Notes under the pieces: generated by a model | Database searches by the model: none | What the model was told of the DNA's origin: nothing | What the model saw: the letters and a program-made list of their open reading frames with translations, nothing else | Origin: Ktedonobacter racemifer DSM 44963 | GTDB lineage: Bacteria; Chloroflexota; Ktedonobacteria; Ktedonobacterales; Ktedonobacteraceae | Length of the DNA stretch: 64,000 nucleotides | Direction: 5' to 3' | NCBI RefSeq assembly: GCF_000178855.1 | Contig: NZ_ADVG01000001.1 | Span: 2,641,481-2,705,480 of the forward strand | Part shown: positions 45,954-55,264 of the stretch, one piece after another | Layout: each line of letters begins with the position of its first letter | Numbering within the stretch: the first letter of the stretch is position 1 | Position numbers and translations under genes: made by a program

Positions 45954-46466
45954 CTATTTACCAACCTCTGCCTGACCATCCAGCCACGCTTTCAGATCTG
46001 GTGAGTGCTCTCGATAATGCTGATACGCATTCCCGACAAGCCCTTTCCACAGCGGTCGTCCCACCCAAAACGAATGCAGCCGTCCGCCCAATCCATCGGT
46101 GCTATTGAATTCTTCGTTGGAGAGCGCCTGTATTGCCTCTACAAGTTGCTGGTATGCCCGCCGAGAGAAAGCCAGCGTGTCGGCGAGCGTCCGCCCGCGC
46201 TGCTGCTCATATAATCTCGCATTTCGCTCATCGTCGCTCACCCCCGTCAACTCCGGGCCCCACTCTGGCTGCTCGCCTCGCAGTGCGCGCTGGATCTCAT
46301 TTGCGGTCCATTCTTCATACACTGCGATATGTGCAATGACATCCTTTAGCGACCATTTCCCGGCAAAACCAGGTTGCGTCATTCGCTCCTCGTCGACCTG
46401 CGCCACCTGTGCATCCCATTGCGCACGTTCACCGTGCAGCGTATCAAGAAACGTCTGCTTATCCAT
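45954..46466 (-). CDS. ClbS/DfsB-type four-helix protein (DinB-like)
   Basis: The 170-residue product starts MDKQTFLDTLHGERAQWDAQ, followed by KWSLKDVIAHIAVYEEW, the usual N-terminal half of ClbS/DfsB four-helix proteins. Known members include ClbS, which protects DNA from colibactin by hydrolysis; most are uncharacterised. It is directly followed upstream by the fragment of an IS701 transposase. Confidence 0.88.
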   Translation of the reverse strand: MDKQTFLDTLHGERAQWDAQVAQVDEERMTQPGFAGKWSLKDVIAHIAVYEEWTANEIQRALRGEQPEWGPELTGVSDDERNARLYEQQRGRTLADTLAFSRRAYQQLVEAIQALSNEEFNSTDGLGGRLHSFWVGRPLWKGLVGNAYQHYREHSPDLKAWLDGQAEVGK

Positions 46467-46486
46467 GGCCGTCTCCTTTTGAGCAT

Positions 46487-46684
46487 TTTTCCGAGCATGT
46501 GTGGTGGGATCGGGGGCAGGGATGGAAAAACCTCCTGAACAATGTGAGGCTCATTCTCCAGCCCTACGTCTTCTCCTGCTTGCTCTTGCCTTGGCTGATG
46601 GTCTTCGACATCCCTGATCTCCACTCCGGCTTCGCCACGCTTATTTCCTTCATGAACGGCTTTCACGCCTCCCTCCCGTTCTGA
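46487..46684 (+). pseudogene. C-terminal scrap of an IS701-type transposase
   Basis: About 66 codons match the end of the transposase at 4970-6295: HVWWDRGQGWKNLLNN, LPWLMVFDIPDLHSG and NGFHASLPF. The matching DNA also includes the following bases (AGAGGGACTAG). Everything upstream of the C-terminus is missing. Confidence 0.9.
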
Positions 46685-46723
46685 CAAAAGAGGGACTAGA
46701 GCTGCCCCTCCTGCAATGCCCAG

Positions 46724-46918
46724 ATGTATTGCTACTCGACGCCAGCCGACGCCATCACTCTGTTGCGTGATGGCGTCGGGAGGGGCGATTTGCCGCCTGA
46801 TAGCAATATTGAGGTGCTGGCCGATCTAATCTATGGAGCCATGTGGTACCATCTGCTGGTGCAACACGGCCCCCTCGATGATCAGTTTGCCCACGAGATT
46901 GTACGTGCTGTAATTTGA
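46724..46918 (+). pseudogene. C-terminal fragment of a TetR-family regulator
   Basis: The 64 codons include DSNIEVLADLIYGAMWYHLL and end LDDQFAHEIVRAVI, a typical TetR C-terminal helix pair. The DNA-binding half is missing; the IS701 scrap lies directly before it, so an insertion probably removed the front. The MBL gene downstream may once have been its target. Confidence 0.75.
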
Positions 46919-47054
46919 TCCTGGCGCTCAAATCCTGTCCTTTTGTACGAAAGAAAAATTACACCTTTTGGACAATGACAGCGGGCTTCCCATCATTCTA
47001 TACTGATCTATGTCATCAAAAAGAGAGCAACTTTTCTGGAAAGGAAGGGGTACG

Positions 47055-47873
47055 ATGGAACATTGGATCTGCGTTACCTGTGGTTCTCAATTCGCGGCGC
47101 GAGAGGCTGAGCCTCTCGCGTGCCCGATCTGTAACGATCAACGGCAATATGTGGGATACAACGGACAGCAATGGACAACGCTGGCCGAGATGCCCCGCAA
47201 TGGATTTCGTAATGTCTTCAAGGAAGAGGAGCCGAATCTTCTCGGCATTGGCACCGAGCCTTCTTTTGCCATAGGGCAGCGCGCCTTGCTGGTTCAGACG
47301 CCGCAGGGAAACGTACTCTGGGACTGCATTAGTCTGCTGGATGAGCAGACGTTGGCCGAAGTGCAGCAGCGTGGTGGCATCGCGGCAATTGCCATCTCTC
47401 ATCCTCACTACTATAGTTCGATGGTGGCGTGGGCCAGGCACTTCAATGCACCGATCTACCTACACGAGGCTGATCGCCAGTGGGTGATGCGGCCCGACGA
47501 ACACATCATATTCTGGTCAGGCGAAACGCATCCTCTGCAGCCAGATCTCACGCTGATCCGCCTGGGAGGGCATTTTCGCGGTGGCACTGTTCTGCACTGG
47601 CCTGCCGGTTTCGATGGCAAGGGGGCGTTGTTGTCCGGCGACATCATTACCGTTGTGGCCGACCGGCAATGGGTTTCCTTCATGTACAGCTATCCCAATC
47701 TAATTCCCTTACCGGCCTACGAGGTCAACCGTATTCGCGATACTATTGCCCCCTATCGTTTTGAGCGCCTCTATGGGGCCTGGTTCGGGCGCGTTGTGAT
47801 GCAAGATGCTCATCAGGCCGTGCTGCGCTCTGCCGATAGATATCTCCAGGCCCTTGAGCGGCCGTTGGATTAG
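47055..47873 (+). CDS. Metallo-beta-lactamase-fold hydrolase with an N-terminal zinc motif
   Basis: The ATG at 47055 follows AAGGAAGGGG. The 272-residue product starts with two Cys pairs (CVTC, CPIC) like a small zinc ribbon. The hydrolase part has SHPHYYSSM, GGHFRGGTVLHW and LLSGDI, the metal ligands of the MBL fold, with the first motif reduced (HPHYYS instead of HxHxDH). It may be a hydrolase or oxidoreductase-type MBL; the substrate is unknown. Confidence 0.85.
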   Translation: MEHWICVTCGSQFAAREAEPLACPICNDQRQYVGYNGQQWTTLAEMPRNGFRNVFKEEEPNLLGIGTEPSFAIGQRALLVQTPQGNVLWDCISLLDEQTLAEVQQRGGIAAIAISHPHYYSSMVAWARHFNAPIYLHEADRQWVMRPDEHIIFWSGETHPLQPDLTLIRLGGHFRGGTVLHWPAGFDGKGALLSGDIITVVADRQWVSFMYSYPNLIPLPAYEVNRIRDTIAPYRFERLYGAWFGRVVMQDAHQAVLRSADRYLQALERPLD

Positions 47874-47881
47874 ACTTTATT

Positions 47882-47905
47882 CGAGGTGAGTGCATAGCTC
47901 ACCTC
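47882..47905 (+). terminator. Terminator after the MBL gene
   Basis: GAGGTGAG and CTCACCTC pair around the 7-nt loop TGCATAG, followed by ATTCCCTTTT. Confidence 0.7.
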
Positions 47906-47915
47906 ATTCCCTTTT

Positions 47916-48240
47916 ACTCGTTGCCGCTTTTTCCCTGTTGTGATGGCGGTGCTTTGTCCTTCTGCTCCATAAAGATCCTTTCTTCAGGGAAAGACTCGAT
48001 CCGGTCACCGTCTTATTGCCAAGCCCCCTGCACTGTACAGCGGGCGGGCGATGCTCGATGGCGTGCAGGACAGAGGTGCCAAAGGGCGAGATCGGAGCTG
48101 TAGCGATCCATCGGCCTCCTCTTGCCGAACGCCTGCCAGGAGAGAGAAACGCTGCCGTATTCTGGCCTTTGCCCCTCCAGTCCTTTATAGCGCAGATGGG
48201 CAGCCAGACAGCGCATGAAATCGTAGCCGTTACCGACCAC
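47916..48240. repeat. 325-bp duplicated segment, copy 2
   Basis: Matches 26923-27248 with scattered changes. It includes the first 17 or so codons of the 581-residue gene (inverse strand) and its upstream DNA, but the rest of that gene is absent. Confidence 0.85.
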
Positions 48241-48241
48241 T

Positions 48242-48415
48242 GACGGTGTTCGCTTCACTGTGCTGTACCCCAACGATAGGAAGACGCCTGAGCAGGAGTT
48301 GGCCGACGACCGCATTGCCATTCTGACCTCCTTTCCTGGGCGACTCTACGGGATGGGCAGTCACAAGCAGAAGGAAATTGCAGCATGCATCGAGGAAGTG
48401 TTGCACACGTCTTGA
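48242..48415 (+). pseudogene. C-terminal fragment of an unrecognised gene
   Basis: The frame DGVRFTVLYPNDRKTPEQE to EIAACIEEVLHTS has protein-like composition and a normal stop, but no start; it begins at the edge of the duplicated segment. The family is not recognised. Confidence 0.5.
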
Positions 48416-48493
48416 GGCTCAAGGATTTGAGTAAACCGATGTGTCCTCGATACCTTACGGCACCGGGAGTTGGCGAGCAATATAATCTCTGCC

Positions 48494-49555
48494 TCAAGGC
48501 TCAGCGTTGATCTCTTTAACGAGTTCTACCAAGCGCGCCAATGTTGCCAGTCGCTCATCCAGTGTCTGCCCAGCAGGATCCACCTGCAACGTGTTCACTC
48601 CAGCGCGTCGATGGGCGCGAAGGCGCTCACGTACCATATTTTCCGTGCCGATGAGATTGGTTTTGAGTATCAGTTCATCGGGGATACGCGACGCCGCCGC
48701 TTCGCGCTGCTTCTTGAACCACAGATCTTGCACCTCAAGCGCTACATCCGCATACCCGGCGCGTCGGTACACATCGTTATAAAAGTTATGTTGCCGTGAT
48801 CCCATAGCCCCAAGCGTGAATGCGAGACCCGGCTTACGAGGAACAATCAGGCTCTCAACGTCATCAGAGAACGCAACTACTCCGGCAGCAACCTGTAGAT
48901 CAAGGTCAGCGATGGTGCGGCCTGCCTGTGCAGCCCCAGCTGCGATGGGATCGAAAAACAGATAGGCATGTTCCGGGATGAAGGAAGTGCCGAGCCAGCC
49001 ATCGGCCAGCTCACCGGTGAGTTCCAGGCTTTTGGGACCGAGCGTTGCCAGGTAAACAGGCAGGCCCGGTCGCGCTGAGACACTTGAGGTCAGCGCTTTG
49101 CCCTCACCTTCGGGAAGAGGTATCTGATACGCTTCCCCGTGATAGACAAGGCGTTCTCCTCGGGTGACCTGGCGCACAATCTCCACGGTTTCCCGCAAAC
49201 GCTGGAGTGGTCGGGCAAAACGCACTCCATGCCATCCTTCGATTACCTGTGGCCCGCTGACACCCAACCCAAGAAGAAAACGGTCTCCAGAGAGAGATGC
49301 CAGGGCCATGGCGGTCATCGCCGTCAGAGCAGGGGTACGAGTGCCGACCTGCAGAATGCCTGTGCCAAGCCTTATCCTGGTAGTCTTTGCCGCCAGATAT
49401 GCCAGAGGCGTCGCTCCGTCATAGCCCCACGTTTCTGCAGTCCAGGCCGAATCTATCCCTAAACGCTCAGCTTCAACCGCATAGGTGAGTGCCGACGCCC
49501 AGTCTTCGTTGGAGGAGGTATAGGTAGAGACACCAAACTGTATTGCCAGTTTCAT
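48494..49555 (-). CDS. LLM-class flavin/F420-dependent oxidoreductase
   Basis: The 353-residue product is a TIM-barrel luciferase-like enzyme: EAERLGIDSAWTAETWGYD, TRIRLGTGILQVGTRTP and RFLLGLGVSGPQVIEGW. Relatives in this phylum often use reduced F420 or FMN to oxidise or reduce small organic molecules. The substrate is unknown. A DinB-family gene ends 15 bases upstream on the same strand, so the two form an operon. Confidence 0.9.
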   Translation of the reverse strand: MKLAIQFGVSTYTSSNEDWASALTYAVEAERLGIDSAWTAETWGYDGATPLAYLAAKTTRIRLGTGILQVGTRTPALTAMTAMALASLSGDRFLLGLGVSGPQVIEGWHGVRFARPLQRLRETVEIVRQVTRGERLVYHGEAYQIPLPEGEGKALTSSVSARPGLPVYLATLGPKSLELTGELADGWLGTSFIPEHAYLFFDPIAAGAAQAGRTIADLDLQVAAGVVAFSDDVESLIVPRKPGLAFTLGAMGSRQHNFYNDVYRRAGYADVALEVQDLWFKKQREAAASRIPDELILKTNLIGTENMVRERLRAHRRAGVNTLQVDPAGQTLDERLATLARLVELVKEINAEP

Positions 49556-49570
49556 CTGTTTCTCTCTCCT

Positions 49571-50119
49571 CTATAGAGGTGACGTTGATGCCAATACCGC
49601 TGCGATTGCCTGCATCTGACGTGCGTGATCGAGCGTATGGACACGAGCGAACAGGAGCCATTCTCGCCAGTTCATGTTGCCGAACTCATTGTGTCCCCAG
49701 AGGATATCGAGATGAGCCTGGGAGTCGGCTTGAAGCACGACAGCTATCAACTGTTCACGGAACTCTTCGATATCTGCCAACATTTGCTCTCGTGTGGCAT
49801 TGGGTGAAGCCTGCTCAAGCGCATCATCCACATTTGCAGGCTGCTCGCCACGCTCAAGCACGCCACAGATCGAACGTTCGTCAATGGCAGCAATGGCTCG
49901 GACGTGCGCCAGGACATCAGCCGCAGACCATTCCCCTTCCCTTGGAGCTGTGCGAAAGGCAGCATCAGGGACAGCAGCAGTCGCAGCTAGAAACTGATGG
50001 TGCGCCTCTCGCAGCGCTTCAACGAGCTGCCCTACTGTACGACGCATCGCCTGACTCGCCAGATAACTACGAACGCGAGCAACCTCTTCCTCGCGCGTCT
50101 CCTGTTTGCCTTGAGACAT
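49571..50119 (-). CDS. DinB-family protein
   Basis: The 182-residue product has the DinB four-helix layout with the metal-ligand pattern: VLAHVRAIAAIDERS (first His) and LFARVHTLDHARQMQAI (His-x3-His near the end). DinB-fold proteins include thiol transferases that use mycothiol or bacillithiol, and many with no known role. It is cotranscribed with the LLM oxidoreductase. Confidence 0.85.
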   Translation of the reverse strand: MSQGKQETREEEVARVRSYLASQAMRRTVGQLVEALREAHHQFLAATAAVPDAAFRTAPREGEWSAADVLAHVRAIAAIDERSICGVLERGEQPANVDDALEQASPNATREQMLADIEEFREQLIAVVLQADSQAHLDILWGHNEFGNMNWREWLLFARVHTLDHARQMQAIAAVLASTSPL

Positions 50120-50536
50120 AGTTCATCCTCATATCGACGCTTACTGCTTTGCAAACATTATCAGAGCCCGTTCAGGGATTTATATGCTCCTATTATGCCA
50201 CATGCTCACAGCAACAGAGTGATTCGCCCATCACAGAGTTCAAACCGCCAGTACTGTAAAAAACTTTATTTAACTCATCTACATATAGCTCCAGGTGCTT
50301 GTACTGATCGTGCAGATATTCGTAGATCATTTTGGCTTAGAGGAAAGCGATATATGAGCGCCACGGGTGCGAAAATGATAGCCATCGAGATATGGTGAAA
50401 ATGCTTGTAAACGGCGCACCTACCAGCGTGGAGATTGGCCTCATTTCCCATATGTTATCAAAACTTCCTGGAAAAACCGCTCCCATTCTGGTACACTTTT
50501 TCCAAAACCTGTACATACTGATTGGGAGAGGTTCCT
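50120..50536. other. Divergent intergenic region
   Basis: No gene is seen. It separates the minus-strand DinB/LLM pair from the plus-strand pyrroline-carboxylate reductase gene and should hold both promoters. ATTCTGGTACACT-like -10 sequence lies close to 50490, but no site is certain. Confidence 0.4.
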
Positions 50537-51484
50537 ATGGACATCTTAATGCTCAACGATGCGGAGGTCCGGAGGTTGCTGGACCCTGAGGCGCTCTTGG
50601 ACCAGCTTTCCGAGGGCTTCAGGGCGCAAAGTAGCGGCCTGGTTGATGCCCCCAAACGCATTGGGGTCTCCGTCCCCAATACCGGGCTTCTGCTTGCCAT
50701 GCCAGCCTATCAGCAGAGCCGAGAAGTCACCGTCAAGTTGGTCACCCTCTTTCACGAGAACAAGCGGCTCGGCCTTCCTGTGCACCAGGCTCTCATCTGC
50801 TTGTTCTCTCCAGAGACGGGTACTCCCCTCTCATTCATGGACGGGACCTACATTACTGCGCTGCGGACGGCCGGGGCTGCTGCCCTCTCGACCCGACTTC
50901 TGGCGCGCACAGATGCTCGTGTGCTGGCGATTATCGGCGCTGGAGTGCAGGGCCATGCTCATCTCCTGATGCTTCCCCACGCGCGTCCGTTCTCCGAGAT
51001 TCGTTTGGCCTCGCGCCATTTCGCCCATGCCGAGCAGTTGGCGACCATCGATGCCAGGGCACACGCGGTGGAGGTCGCTGAGGAGGCCGTGCGTGGAGCC
51101 GACGTGGTGTGCCTGTGCACGAATGCAACTGAGCCAGTGATCAGTCTCGACTGGCTCGCACCCGGGATGCATATCACTTCGGTTGGCTATGCGCCTCCGG
51201 GCGGAGAACTGGACAGAAGGGTGATCGCTGAGGCGCGCCTCTTCGTGGAGACCCGACAGGCCTTCGAGCCCCCACCGGCTGGCTGTGCTGAACTGGCTGG
51301 GTTGGATTCGAGCCTCGGCACGGAGCTTGGCGAGGTCTTATTGGGACTGGGCCAGGGCCGGCAATCCACAGACGAACTCACCGTCTACAAGGCCATGGGG
51401 CACGCCTGCGAGGATATGGCTGCTGCCAACCTCGTCTATCACCGTGCGAAACAGGAGGGTGTTGGTCGTAGCGTGGCACTCTAA
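50537..51484 (+). CDS. Ornithine-cyclodeaminase-family protein, probable pyrroline-2-carboxylate reductase
   Basis: The ATG at 50537 follows GGGAGAGG. The 315-residue product has the OCD/mu-crystallin fold with the NAD(P) motif VLAIIGAGVQGHAHL and the lysine region EVTVKLVTLFHENKR. Members of this family reduce delta-1-pyrroline-2-carboxylate to L-proline or deaminate ornithine. The convergent neighbour is a trans-3-hydroxy-L-proline dehydratase, whose product is pyrroline-2-carboxylate, so the reductase role is favoured. This is inference from context. Confidence 0.85.
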   Translation: MDILMLNDAEVRRLLDPEALLDQLSEGFRAQSSGLVDAPKRIGVSVPNTGLLLAMPAYQQSREVTVKLVTLFHENKRLGLPVHQALICLFSPETGTPLSFMDGTYITALRTAGAAALSTRLLARTDARVLAIIGAGVQGHAHLLMLPHARPFSEIRLASRHFAHAEQLATIDARAHAVEVAEEAVRGADVVCLCTNATEPVISLDWLAPGMHITSVGYAPPGGELDRRVIAEARLFVETRQAFEPPPAGCAELAGLDSSLGTELGEVLLGLGQGRQSTDELTVYKAMGHACEDMAAANLVYHRAKQEGVGRSVAL

Positions 51485-51734
51485 AAGGCTGGCAAGACGA
51501 GAAAGGGTGGGTAACCGGGGCTCGACTGCCGCCGACAACACGGGAACCCACCATCATCAGAGGCGATACGCTCAGGTTCGCCCTGAAAATTGAGCGTGAG
51601 GTTTGTGCCATGTGAGAGCGCAGCAAGGAAGAAGTCGAGTCCACCATCGGTAGCCATCAGCCACGCAATTGTACCATGTACAGTCCATTAGAGCGTGTTT
51701 TCATCCGCGAATGCCTATTTACCAGAGTGACAAC

Positions 51735-52781
51735 TCAGGGAAGCAAAAACCCTTTCCCCAGTTGATCCGTGGCCTCTATGATAAATTCGTGGCGACCAGT
51801 GAGAAAGGCTGTTCCGCTGACTTCAGGAATGATGGCCTCAAAGGGCCCCACCACTGCCCGGCCTGCTACTCTCCCACTGAAGGCGCTCTTGGCCCCTAAA
51901 AGGCTCTCAATCACTACTGGCTGATCGTCGGCAACTTCACCCCGGGCCGCGTGGAGCGCGAGACGAGCTGACACGCCAGTCCCGGTTGGAGAGCGGTCTA
52001 CTTCGGCGTTGGCGAAGACGCAGATATTCCGACTCTGGTGTGCTGGATCTTGCGGGACATCTGTCAAAATCGTGCCATACAGAAAGCCCAGGTCCTCTTC
52101 AAACGGATGCGTGATCAAGAGCCTGGTATTCACAGCCTTTTTGATAGCTTCACCGGCGGCCACGAGCTGTGCGGTTGCTTCTGGCACCACCCGCAATCCC
52201 ACTCGCTCGGCTGGTAGAATCGCATAAAATGCTCCACCAAAGGCGATATCGACCGCCAGCTTCCCATATGCCGGCAGCTCGAGCTCGACCTCGCGTGCAT
52301 ACACGAACGAAGGGACATTGAGGAAAGAGACACGCTCTACCTGCCCACTGCCGTCAAGGTGCACCGTTGCGCGAACCAGCCCGGCCGGCGTGTCGAGGGT
52401 GACAGGCGTATGTGGTCCCTGCGGGCGGATCGCGCCGGTTTTCACGAGCGCGGTCACCAGTGCTATGACGCCATGTCCACACATGGTACTATATCCCTCA
52501 TTGTGTAGAAACAGCACGCCCAGGTCGGCCTCCGGCGTGACTGGCGGTGTTAGCACCGCCCCGTACATATGGAAATGTCCACGTGGCTCCCACATCAATG
52601 CCTGCCGGAGATGATCGTAATGCTCCTGCATGAAGCGTCGCCGCTCCAGGATGGTTGTGCCCGGTAAAGGGGGAAGCCCTCCAGTGATTATGCGCAGCGG
52701 CTCACCAGCTGCATGTGCATCTATGGTACTGAGAATGACGGTCCCTTCTGCCGGACGATACTGCTTCCAATCGAGATCCAT
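51735..52781 (-). CDS. Trans-3-hydroxy-L-proline dehydratase (proline racemase family)
   Basis: The ATG at 52781 follows AGGAGGAG; the frame upstream is not needed. The 348-residue product has the proline-racemase fold with Cys101 in STMCGHG and Thr266 in DRSPTGTG. Racemases have Cys at both places; a Cys/Thr pair is the known mark of trans-L-3-hydroxyproline dehydratases, which release water to give pyrroline-2-carboxylate. The reductase gene at 50537 would complete the path to proline. Confidence 0.88.
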   Translation of the reverse strand: MDLDWKQYRPAEGTVILSTIDAHAAGEPLRIITGGLPPLPGTTILERRRFMQEHYDHLRQALMWEPRGHFHMYGAVLTPPVTPEADLGVLFLHNEGYSTMCGHGVIALVTALVKTGAIRPQGPHTPVTLDTPAGLVRATVHLDGSGQVERVSFLNVPSFVYAREVELELPAYGKLAVDIAFGGAFYAILPAERVGLRVVPEATAQLVAAGEAIKKAVNTRLLITHPFEEDLGFLYGTILTDVPQDPAHQSRNICVFANAEVDRSPTGTGVSARLALHAARGEVADDQPVVIESLLGAKSAFSGRVAGRAVVGPFEAIIPEVSGTAFLTGRHEFIIEATDQLGKGFLLP

Positions 52782-52939
52782 CGATCTCCTCCTTGCGAAA
52801 ATATGCCATGTGTAGAGGGGCTTGTTTTTCAGTATACAGCAAGAAGACGCACAATGAGCTTCTCTCTTGATCAGGGTAGGCGTCATGCTCTTGCGAACTG
52901 CTCCATTTCTGCTCGAGACTGCTTCCTTTCCTCTATAGT

Positions 52940-52984
52940 GTGGTTGTGGCCTGCCGGCAAACAGTGCCGGCAGGCCACAACCAC
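52940..52984. terminator. 19-bp perfect hairpin
   Basis: GTGGTTGTGGCCTGCCGGC (52940-52958) pairs exactly with 52966-52984 around AAACAGT. It lies between two divergent genes (the dehydratase upstream region and the CocE gene), which is unusual for a terminator; no T-run follows. Confidence 0.7.
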
Positions 52985-53158
52985 AGGGAAAGCGCTACCG
53001 CAGACGGTCAAAAGCTTGCACATCGGGTTCATTACCGGTATGCTACGCCATTTCCCGGTTGACTTCTCATAAAGAGCAACGTAGACTGGACTATAGGGCA
53101 GCTTGAAGCGATGTTTCCAGGTAGTATTCCGTAGAACGGTAGAACGAAGGAATATGCA

Positions 53159-54820
53159 ATGGCCTCAGATATGCGGATTGCTTTTGACCAGCGCGTGCCA
53201 ATGCGCGACGGCGTGACCCTATCAGCTGATATCTATTTCCCTCCGACCGGCGAACAGTGGCCGGTGATTCTCATGCGCACCCCTTATGTCAAGGCCAACA
53301 CGGCAATGTTAGAACGTGCTGAGGCATATGTACAACGCGGATATGTTTTCGTCGGTATGGATGTGCGCGGGCGCGGCGATTCAGAGGGTGAATTTACGCC
53401 GTATTTCAATGATGGTATCGATGGGTACGATGCTATCGAGTGGCTGGCGGCTCAGCCGTGGTCAACCGGTGCTGTAGGGACAATCGGTGGCTCTTATCCG
53501 GGTCGAATTCAGTGGCTTACAGCGTTACACTCGCCTCCTCACTTGAAAGCGATGATAGTAGGCGTGACGCCCTCCGATCCTTTTGTAGAAACACCGACCG
53601 GTCTAGCTTCGCCCATGCATTTATGCTGGCTGCACTACGTGAGTGGCAAGGTCAATCAGGTGATGGAGGCAGTGGACTGGGGGTCAGTCTACTGGCATCT
53701 CCCCTTATCGACTATGGACGAGCGAGCGGGGCGGCCTAATCGGCACTGGCGCGAGGATATCGAGCATCCTCTGCTCGATGAGTATTGGGAACGTATACGC
53801 TACCAGAACAAGTTCGATAGCATCAATGTTCCCGTGCTGCACATTTCGGGTTGGTATGATGACGAGGAAATTGGTACTCCTCTGAACTTTCACGGCATGT
53901 CTACCAGGGGGACAACGCCTGAGATACGCGCCGGTCAGCGTCTACTGATGGGACCGTGGGGGCACGCGGTAAATACAACAAGCAAACTGGGTGAGATCGA
54001 TTTTGGCCCGGGTTCTCTGATCGATATGCGTAGCGAAGAGATACGCTGGTTTGATCGCTGGCTGAAAAATAAGCCGCACGCTACCCAGGAGGCTCCTGTA
54101 CGCATCTTTATTATGGGCGAGAATACGTGGCGCGACGAGCAGGAATGGCCTCTGGCACGAACACAATGGACGCACTACTACCTGCACAGTGGTGGCAACG
54201 CCAATAGCTTATTTGGAGATGGCACGTTATCCACGCACATGCCGGAAGGTGAAGAGCCGGTAGACGAATACCGTTATGATCCAGCTCGTCCCGTCCCTTT
54301 TATTTCCGAACCGACATCATCGCAGATTGGTGGTCCCGATGATTACGCGGCTGTGGAGCGCCGCGATGATGTGCTTGTTTACGTCACCGAGCCGCTTGCG
54401 GAAGAAGTGGAGGTAACAGGTCCGGTGCGCCTCGAACTCTATGCGGAATCCTCTGCCATAGATACCGACTTTACAGCGAAGCTGGTTGATGTCTGGCCGA
54501 CCGGCTTCAGGCAGCGTTTATGTGATGGCCTGATACGAGCTCGTTTCCGCGATGGCATGGAGAGGCCCTCGTTGATTGAACCCGGCAAGATCTATCGCTA
54601 CACTATCGAATGCTGGGATACCGCGCAGTTGTTTAAGAAGGGGCATCGCATCGGGCTGGAAGTCTCTTCCAGCGCATTCCCCAAATATGATCGCAATTTG
54701 AATACCGGTGCACCTCTGGGTAAGACCAGCGAATACATTACGGCTCACCAGAGGATTTATCACGGTGCGGTACACCCCTCCGCGTTAGTATTGCCCGTAG
54801 TACCAAAGCGGAATGGGTAA
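53159..54820 (+). CDS. CocE/NonD-type hydrolase
   Basis: The 553-residue product has an alpha/beta-hydrolase domain with the serine motif GTIGGSYPGRIQ, MDVRGRGDSEGEF before it, and HISGWYDDEEIGTPL for the acid, followed by a jelly-roll C-terminal domain (GPVRLELYAESSAIDTDFTAKL). This is the layout of CocE and X-Pro dipeptidyl-peptidase-type acyl hydrolases (S15 group). It probably hydrolyses an ester or amide; the substrate is unknown. It may be cytoplasmic, as no signal peptide is seen. Confidence 0.92.
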   Translation: MASDMRIAFDQRVPMRDGVTLSADIYFPPTGEQWPVILMRTPYVKANTAMLERAEAYVQRGYVFVGMDVRGRGDSEGEFTPYFNDGIDGYDAIEWLAAQPWSTGAVGTIGGSYPGRIQWLTALHSPPHLKAMIVGVTPSDPFVETPTGLASPMHLCWLHYVSGKVNQVMEAVDWGSVYWHLPLSTMDERAGRPNRHWREDIEHPLLDEYWERIRYQNKFDSINVPVLHISGWYDDEEIGTPLNFHGMSTRGTTPEIRAGQRLLMGPWGHAVNTTSKLGEIDFGPGSLIDMRSEEIRWFDRWLKNKPHATQEAPVRIFIMGENTWRDEQEWPLARTQWTHYYLHSGGNANSLFGDGTLSTHMPEGEEPVDEYRYDPARPVPFISEPTSSQIGGPDDYAAVERRDDVLVYVTEPLAEEVEVTGPVRLELYAESSAIDTDFTAKLVDVWPTGFRQRLCDGLIRARFRDGMERPSLIEPGKIYRYTIECWDTAQLFKKGHRIGLEVSSSAFPKYDRNLNTGAPLGKTSEYITAHQRIYHGAVHPSALVLPVVPKRNG

Positions 54821-54832
54821 ATGAACCTTTCC

Positions 54833-54883
54833 AGGGTGATTGCAGTCCACTCGCGCTTTGAGCGAGTGGACTGCAATCACCCT
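54833..54883 (+). terminator. 22-bp perfect hairpin after the CocE gene
   Basis: AGGGTGATTGCAGTCCACTC begins a 22-base arm (54833-54854) that pairs fully with 54862-54883 around GCTTTGA, 12 bases past the stop codon. Confidence 0.8.
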
Positions 54884-54924
54884 CGTCCCCTGGTCAATAG
54901 CGTGAACGTTCGACTGCACCCAGT

Positions 54925-55140
54925 TCATGCGCCCGCGCGGAGGTCTTCGCAAGTATAGCCGGTCATGCGCAGAAACGTGTCGTTGGCATCCACAATCTGC
55001 TCGCCTTCGTCGACAAAGATCCCGATAATGCTGGAGTTCATCAGGACGCTCGCTCGTTCCTGACTCTGGCGCAAAGCTTCCTCCATCCGTTTCCGCTCCT
55101 CGATGTCGGTGGCGGTCCCAAACCACTTGAGGATCTGGAT
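54925..55140 (-). pseudogene. PAS-domain fragment of a sensor protein
   Basis: The minus-strand frame holds FGTATDIEERKRMEEALRQS, the common linker between PAS domains, then IIGIFVDEGEQIVDANDTFL and MTGYTCEDL, the start of a PAS domain. The frame breaks near 54925. Both the kinase and the upstream part are missing. Confidence 0.8.
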
Positions 55141-55264
55141 AGTGAGGAGCGTCTCATGTGAGACAGGCGTGAGACGCTTGGTGTGCTTTCTATTCGACAT
55201 ATCTGCGGTTCCTCTCCCTTACACCTGCCCCATCCCTGGTAGCAAAGATGCGTCCCAACTCTGG

